Assembly: GCA_030848925.1 (NCBI GenBank)
Contig: JANFFA010000001.1
Coordinates: forward strand, 310,001-374,000
Direction: 5' to 3'
From: Rhodalgimonas zhirmunskyi
GTDB lineage: Bacteria; Pseudomonadota; Alphaproteobacteria; Rhodobacterales; Rhodobacteraceae
DNA: 64,000 nucleotides
The notes beneath the pieces are model-generated. The model ran no database searches. It was not told the DNA's origin and saw only the letters and a list, made by a program, of their open reading frames with translations. The translations under genes and the position numbers were made by a program. This document shows, one piece after another, positions 1 through 7,386 of the stretch (its first letter is position 1; the number at the start of each line of letters is the position of its first letter).

Positions 1-192
1 GAACCACCATGTAAACAGGACGGTGACCATAGTGCCGAAGGCCATCGTATCGCCATGGGCAAAGTTGGAAAACCGCAGGATGCCATAGATCAGCGTCACA
101 CCCAGCGCGCCCAGCGCCAGTTGGCTGCCATAGGACACGGCCGGGATGATCACGTAATTGGCAAGCACCACGATGGCGTTGAGAAGTTCCAT
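1..192 (-). CDS. livH: Branched-chain amino acid ABC transporter permease LivH (N-terminal part)
   Basis: This is an inner-membrane permease of a LivHMGF-type uptake system; only the first 64 codons are in the window and the rest lies beyond base 1. The translation starts MELLNAIVVLANYVIIP and continues with GALGVTLIYGILRFSNFAHGD, the LivH signature in which an Asn-Phe-Ala-His-Gly-Asp run closes an early helix. It is the last visible gene of the minus-strand operon that begins with the binding protein at 4410. A 76-base gap separates it from the preceding small exported-protein gene. The substrate class is inferred from the whole operon. Confidence 0.85.
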   Translation of the reverse strand, partial: MELLNAIVVLANYVIIPAVSYGSQLALGALGVTLIYGILRFSNFAHGDTMAFGTMVTVLFTWWF

Positions 193-268
193 CTTTATCC
201 TTCCTCGCGCTTCGGGAAATGGTTTCTTCCGCGCTGGTGCGCGGTGTCGTGTGGCGACAAAATCCGGG

Positions 269-622
269 TCATTCGAACGCCCCTTCACAGGCACCGAAAT
301 ACGTCAGGACTTCCGGCCCCTTGTTGAGTTGTGAACTCAGCCGCGCCCCCTGCGGCGTGACCGACATCAGGTATTCCGCGCCTTCGCCGGTGGCGAACAA
401 CGTCTTGATCCCCGGTTCGCGTTTTACCGCAACCACGATCAGATCACCGAATTCCGTGGCAATCCGCTCGTTCGCCAGATCGGCGGTCAGGGTGAATGTG
501 CTCTCGCCACAGGCCTCCTGCTCATAGCACTCGGCGGTAAAGCGGCAAGTGAACGCCGCCTCTTCTGCCTGCGCGGCAAGGGGCAGGGTGGCCAGCAAGG
601 GGATCAGGGCAAGGCGCATCAT
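269..622 (-). CDS. Small exported four-cysteine protein, third of three tandem paralogues
   Basis: Product of 117 residues, function unknown. Residues 1-19 look like a signal peptide ending AAQA, so the protein should be periplasmic. Three cysteines follow as C-x5-C-x5-C (C26, C32, C38) and a fourth lies near the C-terminus (C112, in GACEG). The two genes just upstream encode the same pattern with little other identity. The ATG at 622 overlaps the TGA of the preceding gene as ATGA, which implies translational coupling; a second ATG follows immediately. The reading frame extends further upstream, but only this start gives a signal peptide. Disulfide bonding is an inference. Confidence 0.75.
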   Translation of the reverse strand: MMRLALIPLLATLPLAAQAEEAAFTCRFTAECYEQEACGESTFTLTADLANERIATEFGDLIVVAVKREPGIKTLFATGEGAEYLMSVTPQGARLSSQLNKGPEVLTYFGACEGAFE

Positions 623-999
623 CCCACCACCTCGCATTGCCCGGTCAGAGTCATGGCTTCGGGCGCGCCGCGCATCTTGTGGCGGGTATAAAGCGCCGCG
701 CCATCGCGGTTGATCGACAGTTGAACCGCCTCGACCCCATCGGCGAAGCCTTCCGCGCCGATGAACACATGCGCAAAATAAGTGCCGGCCTCGGGGTTCA
801 GGATCATGGGCAGGGTCCGGTCCCCGGGCGCGCGCGTCGCGGTCCAGCCATCCTCGCCCAGCGCCAGCGCGATGGTTTCGGGGCAGGGGGCCGCGTCGCC
901 ACAGCCCGCGTCGAACCGGCAGGCATAATCCGCCTGCGCGCCACCCGCGATCAGGCCCATCATCAGCCCCATCATTAGCCCTGCCGTCCCGGCCCTCAT
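619..999 (-). CDS. Small exported four-cysteine protein, second of three tandem paralogues
   Basis: Product of 126 residues, function unknown. A hydrophobic N-terminus (residues 3-20, with a GLMMGLMMG repeat) ends GGAQA and looks like a signal peptide. The mature part opens with C-x5-C-x5-C (C27, C33, C39), and C122 sits five residues from the end in TGQCE. The body alternates short polar and hydrophobic runs and looks beta-rich. Its ATG overlaps the stop of the preceding paralogue by four bases, and its own stop overlaps the next start in the same way. The three genes are therefore one translational unit inside the liv operon. Confidence 0.75.
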   Translation of the reverse strand: MRAGTAGLMMGLMMGLIAGGAQADYACRFDAGCGDAAPCPETIALALGEDGWTATRAPGDRTLPMILNPEAGTYFAHVFIGAEGFADGVEAVQLSINRDGAALYTRHKMRGAPEAMTLTGQCEVVG

Positions 1000-1334
1000 T
1001 GTATGACCTCCCGGCAGGTGCCGCGATAGCGCTTGCCGCGATTGCCAAGGTAAAGAAACGCGCCATCCGCCTCGACCCGCAAGGCGTGCGCGCCGCCAAA
1101 GGCCCGAATGGTCCAGACGCGCGCATCGCCCTCGCGCGACAGGCGTGCGCCATAAGGGCCCTGCGCATCGATCCAAAGCCGGTTTTCCGCGCTCACCTTG
1201 ATCTTGAGGGACGAGGGCGCGCACATCGCCTGCGCGTCGCCCCGGCACTGCGCTTGCGCAACACAGGCCAACTCGCCCGCGTGGCACGCGCCCGAAAGCG
1301 CCAGCCCCGCCAACGCGCCGGTATATGCCCCCAT
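996..1334 (-). CDS. Small exported four-cysteine protein, first of three tandem paralogues
   Basis: Product of about 112 residues, function unknown. A short hydrophobic segment ending GACHA is probably a signal peptide; the cysteine in it does not fit a lipobox well. The mature protein has C-x5-C-x7-C followed by a cysteine in GTCRE near the end, matching its two downstream paralogues apart from a two-residue longer second spacer. An in-frame GTG at 1340 is an alternative start; the ATG at 1334 is chosen for codon preference. The gene lies only a few bases after the livF stop and overlaps the next gene by four bases. Confidence 0.7.
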   Translation of the reverse strand: MGAYTGALAGLALSGACHAGELACVAQAQCRGDAQAMCAPSSLKIKVSAENRLWIDAQGPYGARLSREGDARVWTIRAFGGAHALRVEADGAFLYLGNRGKRYRGTCREVIQ

Positions 1335-1342
1335 ACCCACGC

Positions 1343-2173
1343 TCAGCCGCCAAGAAAGCTCTGGCGCACTTCCGGATCGGCCAAAAGCTCCTGACCCGTG
1401 CCGGTATGCCCGTTCGCGCCCTGCACAAGGACATAGCCCCGATCCGCGATTTCCAGCGCCTGACGCGCGTTCTGCTCCACCATCAACACGGGAAGGCCGG
1501 TCCGGGCCACCTCGATAATCCGGTCAAAGAGCTCATCCATCACGATCGGGCTGACCCCTGCGGTCGGCTCGTCCAGCATCAGGACCTTGGGCTGGGTCAT
1601 CAGCGCCCGGCCTACGGCCACCTGCTGACGCTGCCCGCCCGAAAGCTCACCCGCCGCCTGCCGCCGCTTGTCCTTGAGGATCGGGAACAACTCATAAACC
1701 TGCTCCATCGTCCCCCGGAAATCGTCGTTCCGGATGAACGCCCCCATCTCGAGGTTCTCTTCAACGGTGAGCGAGGTAAAAATATTCGAGGTCTGCGGCA
1801 CGAAGCCCATCCCCTTGGCCACCCGGTCCTGCGGGCTCAACTCGGTGATGTCTTCCCCATCCAGAAGCACATGCCCGGACCGCAGGTTCAGCATCCCGAA
1901 CACCGCCTTCATCGCCGTCGATTTGCCCGCGCCATTGGGGCCGACGATCACCGCGATCTCGCCCGGGTTCACGGCAATGGTGCACTCATGCAGGATATCC
2001 GGCCCATCCTTGCCATAGCCGCCGGTCATGCTCTCGCCGATCAGGAAGGGATGCGCGCCCTCCACGTGTTTGGACGCCCCACTCTTGCGATAGGGAATCT
2101 CGCCTTGACCTTTGGGATTGGTGATCGAGGCATCCTTGTTGCCCCGGGTGTTCTGGTAGGGATTGCCGCTCAT
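1343..2173 (-). CDS. livF: Branched-chain amino acid ABC transporter ATP-binding protein LivF, N-terminally extended
   Basis: Cytoplasmic ATPase of the LivHMGF family, 276 residues. Walker A GPNGAGKST lies at 78-86, the signature LSGGQ at 177-181 and Walker B VLMLDEP at 197-203. LivF proteins are usually about 235 residues and open directly with the first ABC strand; here about 40 polar residues rich in Gly, Lys and Asn precede it. The ATG at 2173 has a GGAGGG ribosome site 5 bases upstream, so the extension is probably translated. A GC-rich repeat separates it from livG, and the three cysteine-motif genes follow. Confidence 0.92.
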   Translation of the reverse strand: MSGNPYQNTRGNKDASITNPKGQGEIPYRKSGASKHVEGAHPFLIGESMTGGYGKDGPDILHECTIAVNPGEIAVIVGPNGAGKSTAMKAVFGMLNLRSGHVLLDGEDITELSPQDRVAKGMGFVPQTSNIFTSLTVEENLEMGAFIRNDDFRGTMEQVYELFPILKDKRRQAAGELSGGQRQQVAVGRALMTQPKVLMLDEPTAGVSPIVMDELFDRIIEVARTGLPVLMVEQNARQALEIADRGYVLVQGANGHTGTGQELLADPEVRQSFLGG

Positions 2174-2187
2174 GACGTCCCTCCATG

Positions 2188-2235
2188 CTTCATCTTGCTG
2201 GAAGTATCCCGGGGGTTTGGGGGCAGAGCCCCCAA
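2188..2235. repeat. GC-rich dispersed repeat, copy A
   Basis: Read on the minus strand this is a GGGGGC/GCCCCC stem-loop, then AAACCCCCGGGATA and GCAAGATGAAG. Closely similar copies in the same order lie at 36411-36457 and 47161-47221. This copy sits between livG and livF and ends about 4 bases before the livF ribosome site, so the stem could affect readthrough or RNA stability inside the operon. Similar elements are common after genes in Rhodobacteraceae (from memory). Confidence 0.75.
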
Positions 2236-2261
2236 GGCGTCGTCGCCATGTCGCTCCACGT

Positions 2262-3044
2262 TCATGCGCCCACCTGCTCCTTGTTCTTCAGCCCGGTGCC
2301 TAGATAGGCCTCGATCACGTGCTCGTTGGCCTTGATCTCGGCCAAGGTCCCCTCGGCCAGAACCTTGCCCTCGGCCATACAGATCACCGGATCGCAGAGC
2401 TTCTCGATGAAATCCATGTCGTGCTCGATCACCACGAAGGTATAGCCGCGCTCGCGGTTCAGCTGCAAAATCGCATCGCCAATGGTGTTCAAAAGCGTGC
2501 GGTTTACCCCTGCGCCCACCTCGTCAAGGAACACGATCTTGGCATCCACCATCATCGTGCGGCCCAGTTCCAGCAGCTTCTTCTGCCCGCCCGAAACCTG
2601 ACCCGCCTTGTGATCGGCCAGATGGCTGATCGTCAGGAATTCCAGCACCTCGTCGGCCTTGGCGCGCAGCGCGCGCTCTTCGTCGGCGATGCGTTTACGC
2701 CCGAACCACGTGTTCCACAGCGTCTCGCCTGATTGCGTGCCTGGCACCATCATCAGGTTCTCACGGCAACTCATCGAACTGAACTCATGTGCGATCTGGA
2801 AGGTCCGCAGCAGCCCCTTGTGGAACAGATCATGCGGCGGCAGACCGGTGATATCCTCACCCAGCATTTCAACCTTGCCCGATGTGGGCGGCAAAACCCC
2901 GGCAATCACGTTGAAAAGCGTCGTCTTGCCCGCGCCATTGGGCCCGATCAATCCGGTGATCGAGCCTTCTTCGATATGAAGCGTGGCGCCGTCGACGGCA
3001 TGAAAACCGCCAAAATGCTTGTGCACGTCATGGACGCGGATCAT
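2262..3044 (-). CDS. livG: Branched-chain amino acid ABC transporter ATP-binding protein LivG
   Basis: Cytoplasmic ATPase partner of LivF, 260 residues, the usual length. Walker A GPNGAGKTT is at 34-42, the signature VSGGQKK near 150-156 and Walker B IVFLDEV near 170-176. The C-terminal region with EAYLG is typical of LivG/BraF. A GGGGGA ribosome site precedes the ATG at 3044. It follows the binding-protein gene after a 154-base gap holding a perfect hairpin and a 13-base tandem repeat, a common arrangement where the binding protein is made in excess over the ATPases. Confidence 0.92.
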   Translation of the reverse strand: MIRVHDVHKHFGGFHAVDGATLHIEEGSITGLIGPNGAGKTTLFNVIAGVLPPTSGKVEMLGEDITGLPPHDLFHKGLLRTFQIAHEFSSMSCRENLMMVPGTQSGETLWNTWFGRKRIADEERALRAKADEVLEFLTISHLADHKAGQVSGGQKKLLELGRTMMVDAKIVFLDEVGAGVNRTLLNTIGDAILQLNRERGYTFVVIEHDMDFIEKLCDPVICMAEGKVLAEGTLAEIKANEHVIEAYLGTGLKNKEQVGA

Positions 3045-3084
3045 GCACTTTCCCCCTGTCGAACATTCGGTTCGTTATATTTTC

Positions 3085-3132
3085 GGCCTTGTAGTCGGGC
3101 CTTGTAGTCGGGCCTTGTAATCTGGCCTTGTA
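3085..3132. repeat. 13-bp tandem repeat, four copies
   Basis: The nonamer GGCCTTGTA starts at 3085, 3098, 3111 and 3124, an exact 13-base period. The first two full units are identical (GGCCTTGTAGTCG) and later ones diverge slightly. It lies between the binding-protein gene and livG. The copy number probably varies between strains by slippage. Confidence 0.85.
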
Positions 3133-3149
3133 TCGAACGGCCCTTTGGA

Positions 3150-3179
3150 AACGGCCCGGCCTATGGTGGCCGGGCCGTT
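3150..3179 (-). terminator. Perfect 12-bp hairpin after the binding-protein gene
   Basis: AACGGCCCGGCC at 3150-3161 pairs perfectly with 3168-3179 across the six-base loop TATGGT. It begins 20 bases after the stop of the minus-strand binding-protein gene. No U-tract follows on the minus strand, so it is more likely a partial terminator or an RNA-stabilising 3' hairpin than a full stop, and livG should still be reached. Confidence 0.65.
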
Positions 3180-3198
3180 CCTTATCATCGGGTTCCGA

Positions 3199-4410
3199 TC
3201 AGCGGTAGCCGACCGTTTCCAGCTTACCGTCCTTGATCACGATCTCGCGGTAGTTGCCCGCCGCTTCGCCCGGACCGACAAGCTCGACACCGGTTGCGCC
3301 GACATAGTCGATCTCACCGCCCGCGGCGAGGATTTCCAGACCTTTGGCAAGCTGACCTGCCTCGATCTTTTCGCCCGGTGCGTTGGCCACGTCCATGACC
3401 TTGGCTTTATAGTCGCCCGGCTCTGCGCTGCCTGCGGCCTGCATGGCCAGCATGATCAGCGCCGCTGCGTCATAGGTTTCAGGCGAGAACGGGCCGGTCG
3501 GATCGAAATCCATGCCGCTTGCCGTTGCCACTTCCTTGAACCGGTTGACCAGTTCGACCGAGGGGCTCGGATGCTGACCGGTGGACCCATCGATATCGGT
3601 ACCGAAGTTCTTGCCCAGCTCATCCGAAACCATGCCATCGGGGAAGTGGAACGTCTCGAACGCGCCGGTGTCGATTGCTGCGCGCACGATGCCCGCGCCG
3701 CCCTGATCGACATAACCCGCCACGACAAGGCGATCACCACCGGCCGAGGCCAGCGCGCCGACTTCTGCCGAATAGTCGGCCTTGCCGTCTTCATGCGCAG
3801 CCGAGATCGTCACAGTGCCGCCAGCGGCCTCGTAGGACGATTGGAACGCATCGGCCAGACCCTTGCCATAGTCGTTGTTGGTATAGGTGACAGCCACTTC
3901 CTTGATGCCTTGGCTCATCAGGATATCGCTCATCACGACGCCCTGACGCGCATCCGAAGGCGCGGTCCGGAAGAACAGGCCCTTGTCTTCGTCATTCATG
4001 TGGCTCAGGCCCGGCGAGGTGGCCGAGGGCGAGATCATGACGATGCCGTTGGGCAGCGCCACGTTGTTCAGAACAGCACCGGTCACGCCCGAGCAGTCAC
4101 CGCCGACGATGCCCTTGACGCCATCCGAGGTGATCATCCGTTCCGCCGCCGAAGTGGCCGCCGCGGAATCGATGCAGGTCGAGTCGCCGTCGATACCGGT
4201 CACCTTCATACCGCCCAGAAGCTTTCCGCTGTCGCTGACTTCCTTCATCGCAAGGTGCGCTGCGGGGGCCATGTTGGCCACGGTGGATTCGATCGGGCCG
4301 GTGAAGCCCAGCAGCACGCCAAGCTTGATTTCGCCGCCGCCATGGCTTTCCGCCAGTGCGCCGCCTGCCATCAAGGCCGTTGCTGCGGTTGCCATAAGTA
4401 GTTTTTTCAT
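3199..4410 (-). CDS. Branched-chain amino acid ABC transporter substrate-binding protein
   Basis: Periplasmic binding protein of the LivK/Peripla_BP_6 family, 403 residues. A signal peptide spans residues 1-20 (MKKLLMATAATALMAGG, cleavage after ALA). The mature protein opens with EIKLGVLLGFTGPIES, the usual first strand and ligand loop. The ATG at 4410 is preferred over an upstream in-frame start because it carries the signal peptide and has GGGAG upstream. It is the first gene of the minus-strand transporter operon and is divergent from the sugar dehydrogenase gene. The ligand could be an amino acid or a related amide and cannot be set from sequence. Confidence 0.92.
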   Translation of the reverse strand: MKKLLMATAATALMAGGALAESHGGGEIKLGVLLGFTGPIESTVANMAPAAHLAMKEVSDSGKLLGGMKVTGIDGDSTCIDSAAATSAAERMITSDGVKGIVGGDCSGVTGAVLNNVALPNGIVMISPSATSPGLSHMNDEDKGLFFRTAPSDARQGVVMSDILMSQGIKEVAVTYTNNDYGKGLADAFQSSYEAAGGTVTISAAHEDGKADYSAEVGALASAGGDRLVVAGYVDQGGAGIVRAAIDTGAFETFHFPDGMVSDELGKNFGTDIDGSTGQHPSPSVELVNRFKEVATASGMDFDPTGPFSPETYDAAALIMLAMQAAGSAEPGDYKAKVMDVANAPGEKIEAGQLAKGLEILAAGGEIDYVGATGVELVGPGEAAGNYREIVIKDGKLETVGYR

Positions 4411-4637
4411 CTTGTATCTCCCTGTTTGGAACATAGGTCCGAAGCGGAGCCTATTGTCGGTCTTCGAAAAAGAAAAGGCTCAATTGCTCAGGAATTGGGC
4501 AACTTGCCGTTGGGGCAAGTAGAAGTGATGCTGGTTTGGGCAGAGAAACCTGTTTTGCCCCCTTCGATTGGCGGCAATCCGGGCGTTTCGCGCCCAAAGC
4601 GCCCCCGAAGCGACCCTGAACAAAAAAGGACAAGCCC

Positions 4638-5723
4638 ATGAAACGCCGGGATTTCACCCTCGCCATGCTCAGCCTGCCACTCGCTCGGCCTGCACTGGCG
4701 CAATCCACGCCGCTGCGCATCGAACAGGTTGCCGATGGCTTTCGCGTGCCGTGGTCCGTGGGCTTCCTGCCGGGGGGCGACATGCTGGTCACCGAACGCG
4801 CGGGGCGGCTCTGGCGGGTTGCGCCGGACGGGAAAAGGCAACGCATCACCGGCGTGCCCGAGGTGGCGGCGCGCGGGCAGGGCGGCCTGCTCGATGTGGT
4901 CGTGGCGCGCGATTTCTCCCGCACCGGCGCGATATTCCTGAGCTATGCCAAAGCGCAGGCCAGCGGTGGCGCCGGAACCGCCCTCGCCGTGGCCCGGCTC
5001 GACGGGACCAAACTCGTCAACCCGCGTCGCATATTCGAAATGATGCCGGGCAGTTCCGGTGGGCGACATTTTGGCGGTCGCATCGTCGAGGCCCGCGACG
5101 GCACCCTTTTCCTCACCATTGGGGAACGCGGCGACCGCCCCTCGGCACAGGATCTGACACGCGAAAACGGCAGCGTGATCCGCGTCGCACGTGATGGCCG
5201 CATCCCGCCCGACAATCCCTTCCTGAACAGTCCCGGCACACGCCCCGCGATCTGGTCTTACGGCCATCGCAACCCGCAAGGCGCGGCGCTCGACGGTCAG
5301 GGCCGTCTCTGGCTGTGCGAACATGGCGCGCAGGGCGGGGACGAGGTCAACCTGATTGAAAAGGGCGCGAACTACGGCTGGCCGGTGATCTCCTACGGGC
5401 GGCATTATTCCGGTGCCAAGATCGGCGAAGGCACCTCAAAGGCCGGCATGAAACAACCCGCCTTCTACTGGGATCCTTCGATCGCCCCTTCGGGACTGGC
5501 CATTCTGGGGCAGGGCCGGTTCCCCGGCTGGCAGGGCGCGATGCTGGTCGGCTCTCTCAAGTTCGATCATATCGCCGTGCTGGCCCCCGGTGCCAAGCGA
5601 CAGATCACGCGCATCGAAACCCCCGAAACCATCCGCGTGCGTGATGTGCGCGAAGGGCCCGACGGCGCGATCTGGTTCCTGTCCGAGGGCAACGGTGCGC
5701 TATACCGGATCACCTCGGGATGA
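4638..5723 (+). CDS. PQQ-dependent sugar dehydrogenase (glucose/sorbosone dehydrogenase family)
   Basis: Periplasmic quinoprotein of 361 residues, related to E. coli YliI, which oxidises aldoses with pyrroloquinoline quinone. The N-terminus MKRRDFTLAMLSLP has a twin-arginine motif followed by a hydrophobic stretch ending ALA, so Tat export is likely. The beta-propeller domain spans about residues 28-358 and includes HGAQGGDEVN near residue 230, a conserved loop of the family, and an SSGGRHFGGR segment with a probable active-site histidine. AAAGGA precedes the ATG. The true substrate is unknown, and no pqq synthesis genes are in the window. Confidence 0.85.
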   Translation: MKRRDFTLAMLSLPLARPALAQSTPLRIEQVADGFRVPWSVGFLPGGDMLVTERAGRLWRVAPDGKRQRITGVPEVAARGQGGLLDVVVARDFSRTGAIFLSYAKAQASGGAGTALAVARLDGTKLVNPRRIFEMMPGSSGGRHFGGRIVEARDGTLFLTIGERGDRPSAQDLTRENGSVIRVARDGRIPPDNPFLNSPGTRPAIWSYGHRNPQGAALDGQGRLWLCEHGAQGGDEVNLIEKGANYGWPVISYGRHYSGAKIGEGTSKAGMKQPAFYWDPSIAPSGLAILGQGRFPGWQGAMLVGSLKFDHIAVLAPGAKRQITRIETPETIRVRDVREGPDGAIWFLSEGNGALYRITSG

Positions 5724-5768
5724 TAAGACTGGGTCACGCAATATCATTTTGACGACAGGAGATTTGCA

Positions 5769-6206
5769 ATGACCCGCCGTATTTCCGGCCTTTTCGCCCT
5801 TGTTCTGAGCCTTGCCTTCCTCTTTGCCAGCAATCCCGCACGGGCGCAGGAAGCCGACAGCATCTTCAAGGATTACAACGCTTACGCCGCCTATACCGAC
5901 GAAATGATCGCCACCCGCCAGTGGACCCCGTTCATTCAGCGCATGGGCGGGCGCGATGAATACACGCCCGAACAGCTCAGCGGCATCTCGGGCCGGTTCA
6001 ATTCGATCTTTCGCAGCAATTTCACGAAGCGCACCGTGTTCATGGATCAGGATCTCGGCGGCGGCATGCGCCGCGAGATACGCGCCTATTACGGCCCCGC
6101 GGGCTATGTGTTCTTCTACGCCATCATGCACGCGCGCGAAGATTCCCTGATCGTGCTGAACTTCTCGCTCAACACAAAGGTCGAAGCGATCATGGAAAGG
6201 TTCTGA
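5769..6206 (+). CDS. Small exported protein of unknown function
   Basis: Product of 145 residues. Residues 1-26 form a clear signal peptide ending NPARA. The mature part is rich in aromatic residues and acidic/basic pairs, with a segment QDLGGGMRREIRAYYG, and has no cysteine. No family was recognised. It starts 45 bases after the sugar dehydrogenase stop with GACAGGAG upstream, so the two may be co-transcribed. Its stop is 6 bases from the stop of the convergent GlxA-type regulator. Confidence 0.75.
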   Translation: MTRRISGLFALVLSLAFLFASNPARAQEADSIFKDYNAYAAYTDEMIATRQWTPFIQRMGGRDEYTPEQLSGISGRFNSIFRSNFTKRTVFMDQDLGGGMRREIRAYYGPAGYVFFYAIMHAREDSLIVLNFSLNTKVEAIMERF

Positions 6207-6212
6207 CCCGCC

Positions 6213-7241
6213 TTAGATCGACAACCGCGTGCCATGGCTGCCCCGCTCGCGATAGGGCGTGGTGTCATAATGCGCGCGGTAACATTTCGAAAAATGCGAG
6301 GGCGAGGCAAAGCCACAGGCCAGCGCCACGTTGATCACACTCATATCCGTCTGCATCAACAGGTTGCGCGCCTTCTGTAGCCGCAGCTCCATGTAATAGC
6401 GCTTGGGGCTGCGGTTGAGGTAGCGCCGGAAAAGCCGTTCCAACTGGCGCGTGCTCATGCCCACTTCCTTGGCCAGAAGGGCGGGGCTGATCGGCTCTTC
6501 GATATTGGCTTCCATCATCTGGATCACCTGCGCCAGCTTGGGATGGCGCACGCCAATCCGCGTCGGCACCGACAAACGCTGGGTGTCCTGATCCGTCCGG
6601 ATCGAGGAATAGATCTGCTGATCGGCCACGGCATTGGCCAGCGCCTCGCCATGGGCATCCGCAATCAGCTTCAGCATCAGATCGATCGACGATGTGCCGC
6701 CCGCCGTGGTCATCCGGTTGCCATCGACGGTAAACACCGACTTGGTCAGGTGCACCTCTTCGAATTCCTCGCCGAAACTGTCCTGATTTTCCCAATGGAT
6801 GGTCGCGCGCTTGCCATCCAGCAGCCCGGCCTTGGCCAAGGTATAGGCCGCGGTGCACAGCCCGCCCATCCGCAATCCCTTGCGCGCCTCGCGTCTGAGC
6901 CAGCCGATCACACGCTTGGTCGAATGTTCCTGAATATCCATCCCGCCACAGATCAGGACGGTATCATCGCGGTGCAAGTCGCCCAGATCGTCATCCAGCC
7001 GGAATTCCGTCCCCGCCGAACAGGTGACGCTTTCACCGCCTTCGCCCACCAGAATCCATGAAAACAACTGTTGACCCGACATCCGGTTGGCCAGTCGAAG
7101 GCACTCCACCGCCGAGGCAAAGCTCAGCAGCGTGAACTGCTCAAGCAGAACGAAAACAAACCGTTCCGCTCGGCCCCCCTCTGAGGTGACCGAGATATGG
7201 TCTTGCGGCTCGGTCATCCCCTGTCGTCCTTCCTTCGCCAT
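6213..7241 (-). CDS. GlxA family AraC-type transcriptional regulator with DJ-1/PfpI domain
   Basis: Cytoplasmic regulator of 342 residues. A DJ-1/PfpI-like (class I amidotransferase fold) domain covers about residues 27-195, with the nucleophile-elbow cysteine C129 in GGLCTAAYTL. An AraC double helix-turn-helix covers about 235-335, including VGMSTRQLERLFRRYL and ACGFASPSHFSKCYR. Relatives such as GbdR and CdhR sense quaternary amines, but the ligand here is unknown. GAGGTG lies upstream of the ATG at 7241; an in-frame ATG at 7217 is possible. It is divergent from the DAHP synthase gene with no obvious functional link. Confidence 0.88.
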   Translation of the reverse strand: MAKEGRQGMTEPQDHISVTSEGGRAERFVFVLLEQFTLLSFASAVECLRLANRMSGQQLFSWILVGEGGESVTCSAGTEFRLDDDLGDLHRDDTVLICGGMDIQEHSTKRVIGWLRREARKGLRMGGLCTAAYTLAKAGLLDGKRATIHWENQDSFGEEFEEVHLTKSVFTVDGNRMTTAGGTSSIDLMLKLIADAHGEALANAVADQQIYSSIRTDQDTQRLSVPTRIGVRHPKLAQVIQMMEANIEEPISPALLAKEVGMSTRQLERLFRRYLNRSPKRYYMELRLQKARNLLMQTDMSVINVALACGFASPSHFSKCYRAHYDTTPYRERGSHGTRLSI

Positions 7242-7386
7242 CTCGCACCTCGGACCAATCAGGCCATAGGCGCTACCCCCTCAGATGGCCATGGGGGCGC
7301 AGCGTCGTCAAGGGGCGCATTTCCTGTGGCCTCGCGCGGTTTATCCCGTTATACGAAGCGCTCATTCAGAGACCCGGAGAAAGACG

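Noticed and set aside
3085-3132. CRISPR-like array
   Set aside because: The 13-base units are direct tandem copies without unique spacers and no cas genes are present.
3145-4401. Long open frame antisense to the binding-protein gene
   Set aside because: It mirrors a clearly coding minus-strand gene, its translation is rich in His, Arg and Gly with no domain, and the high GC content keeps antisense frames open.
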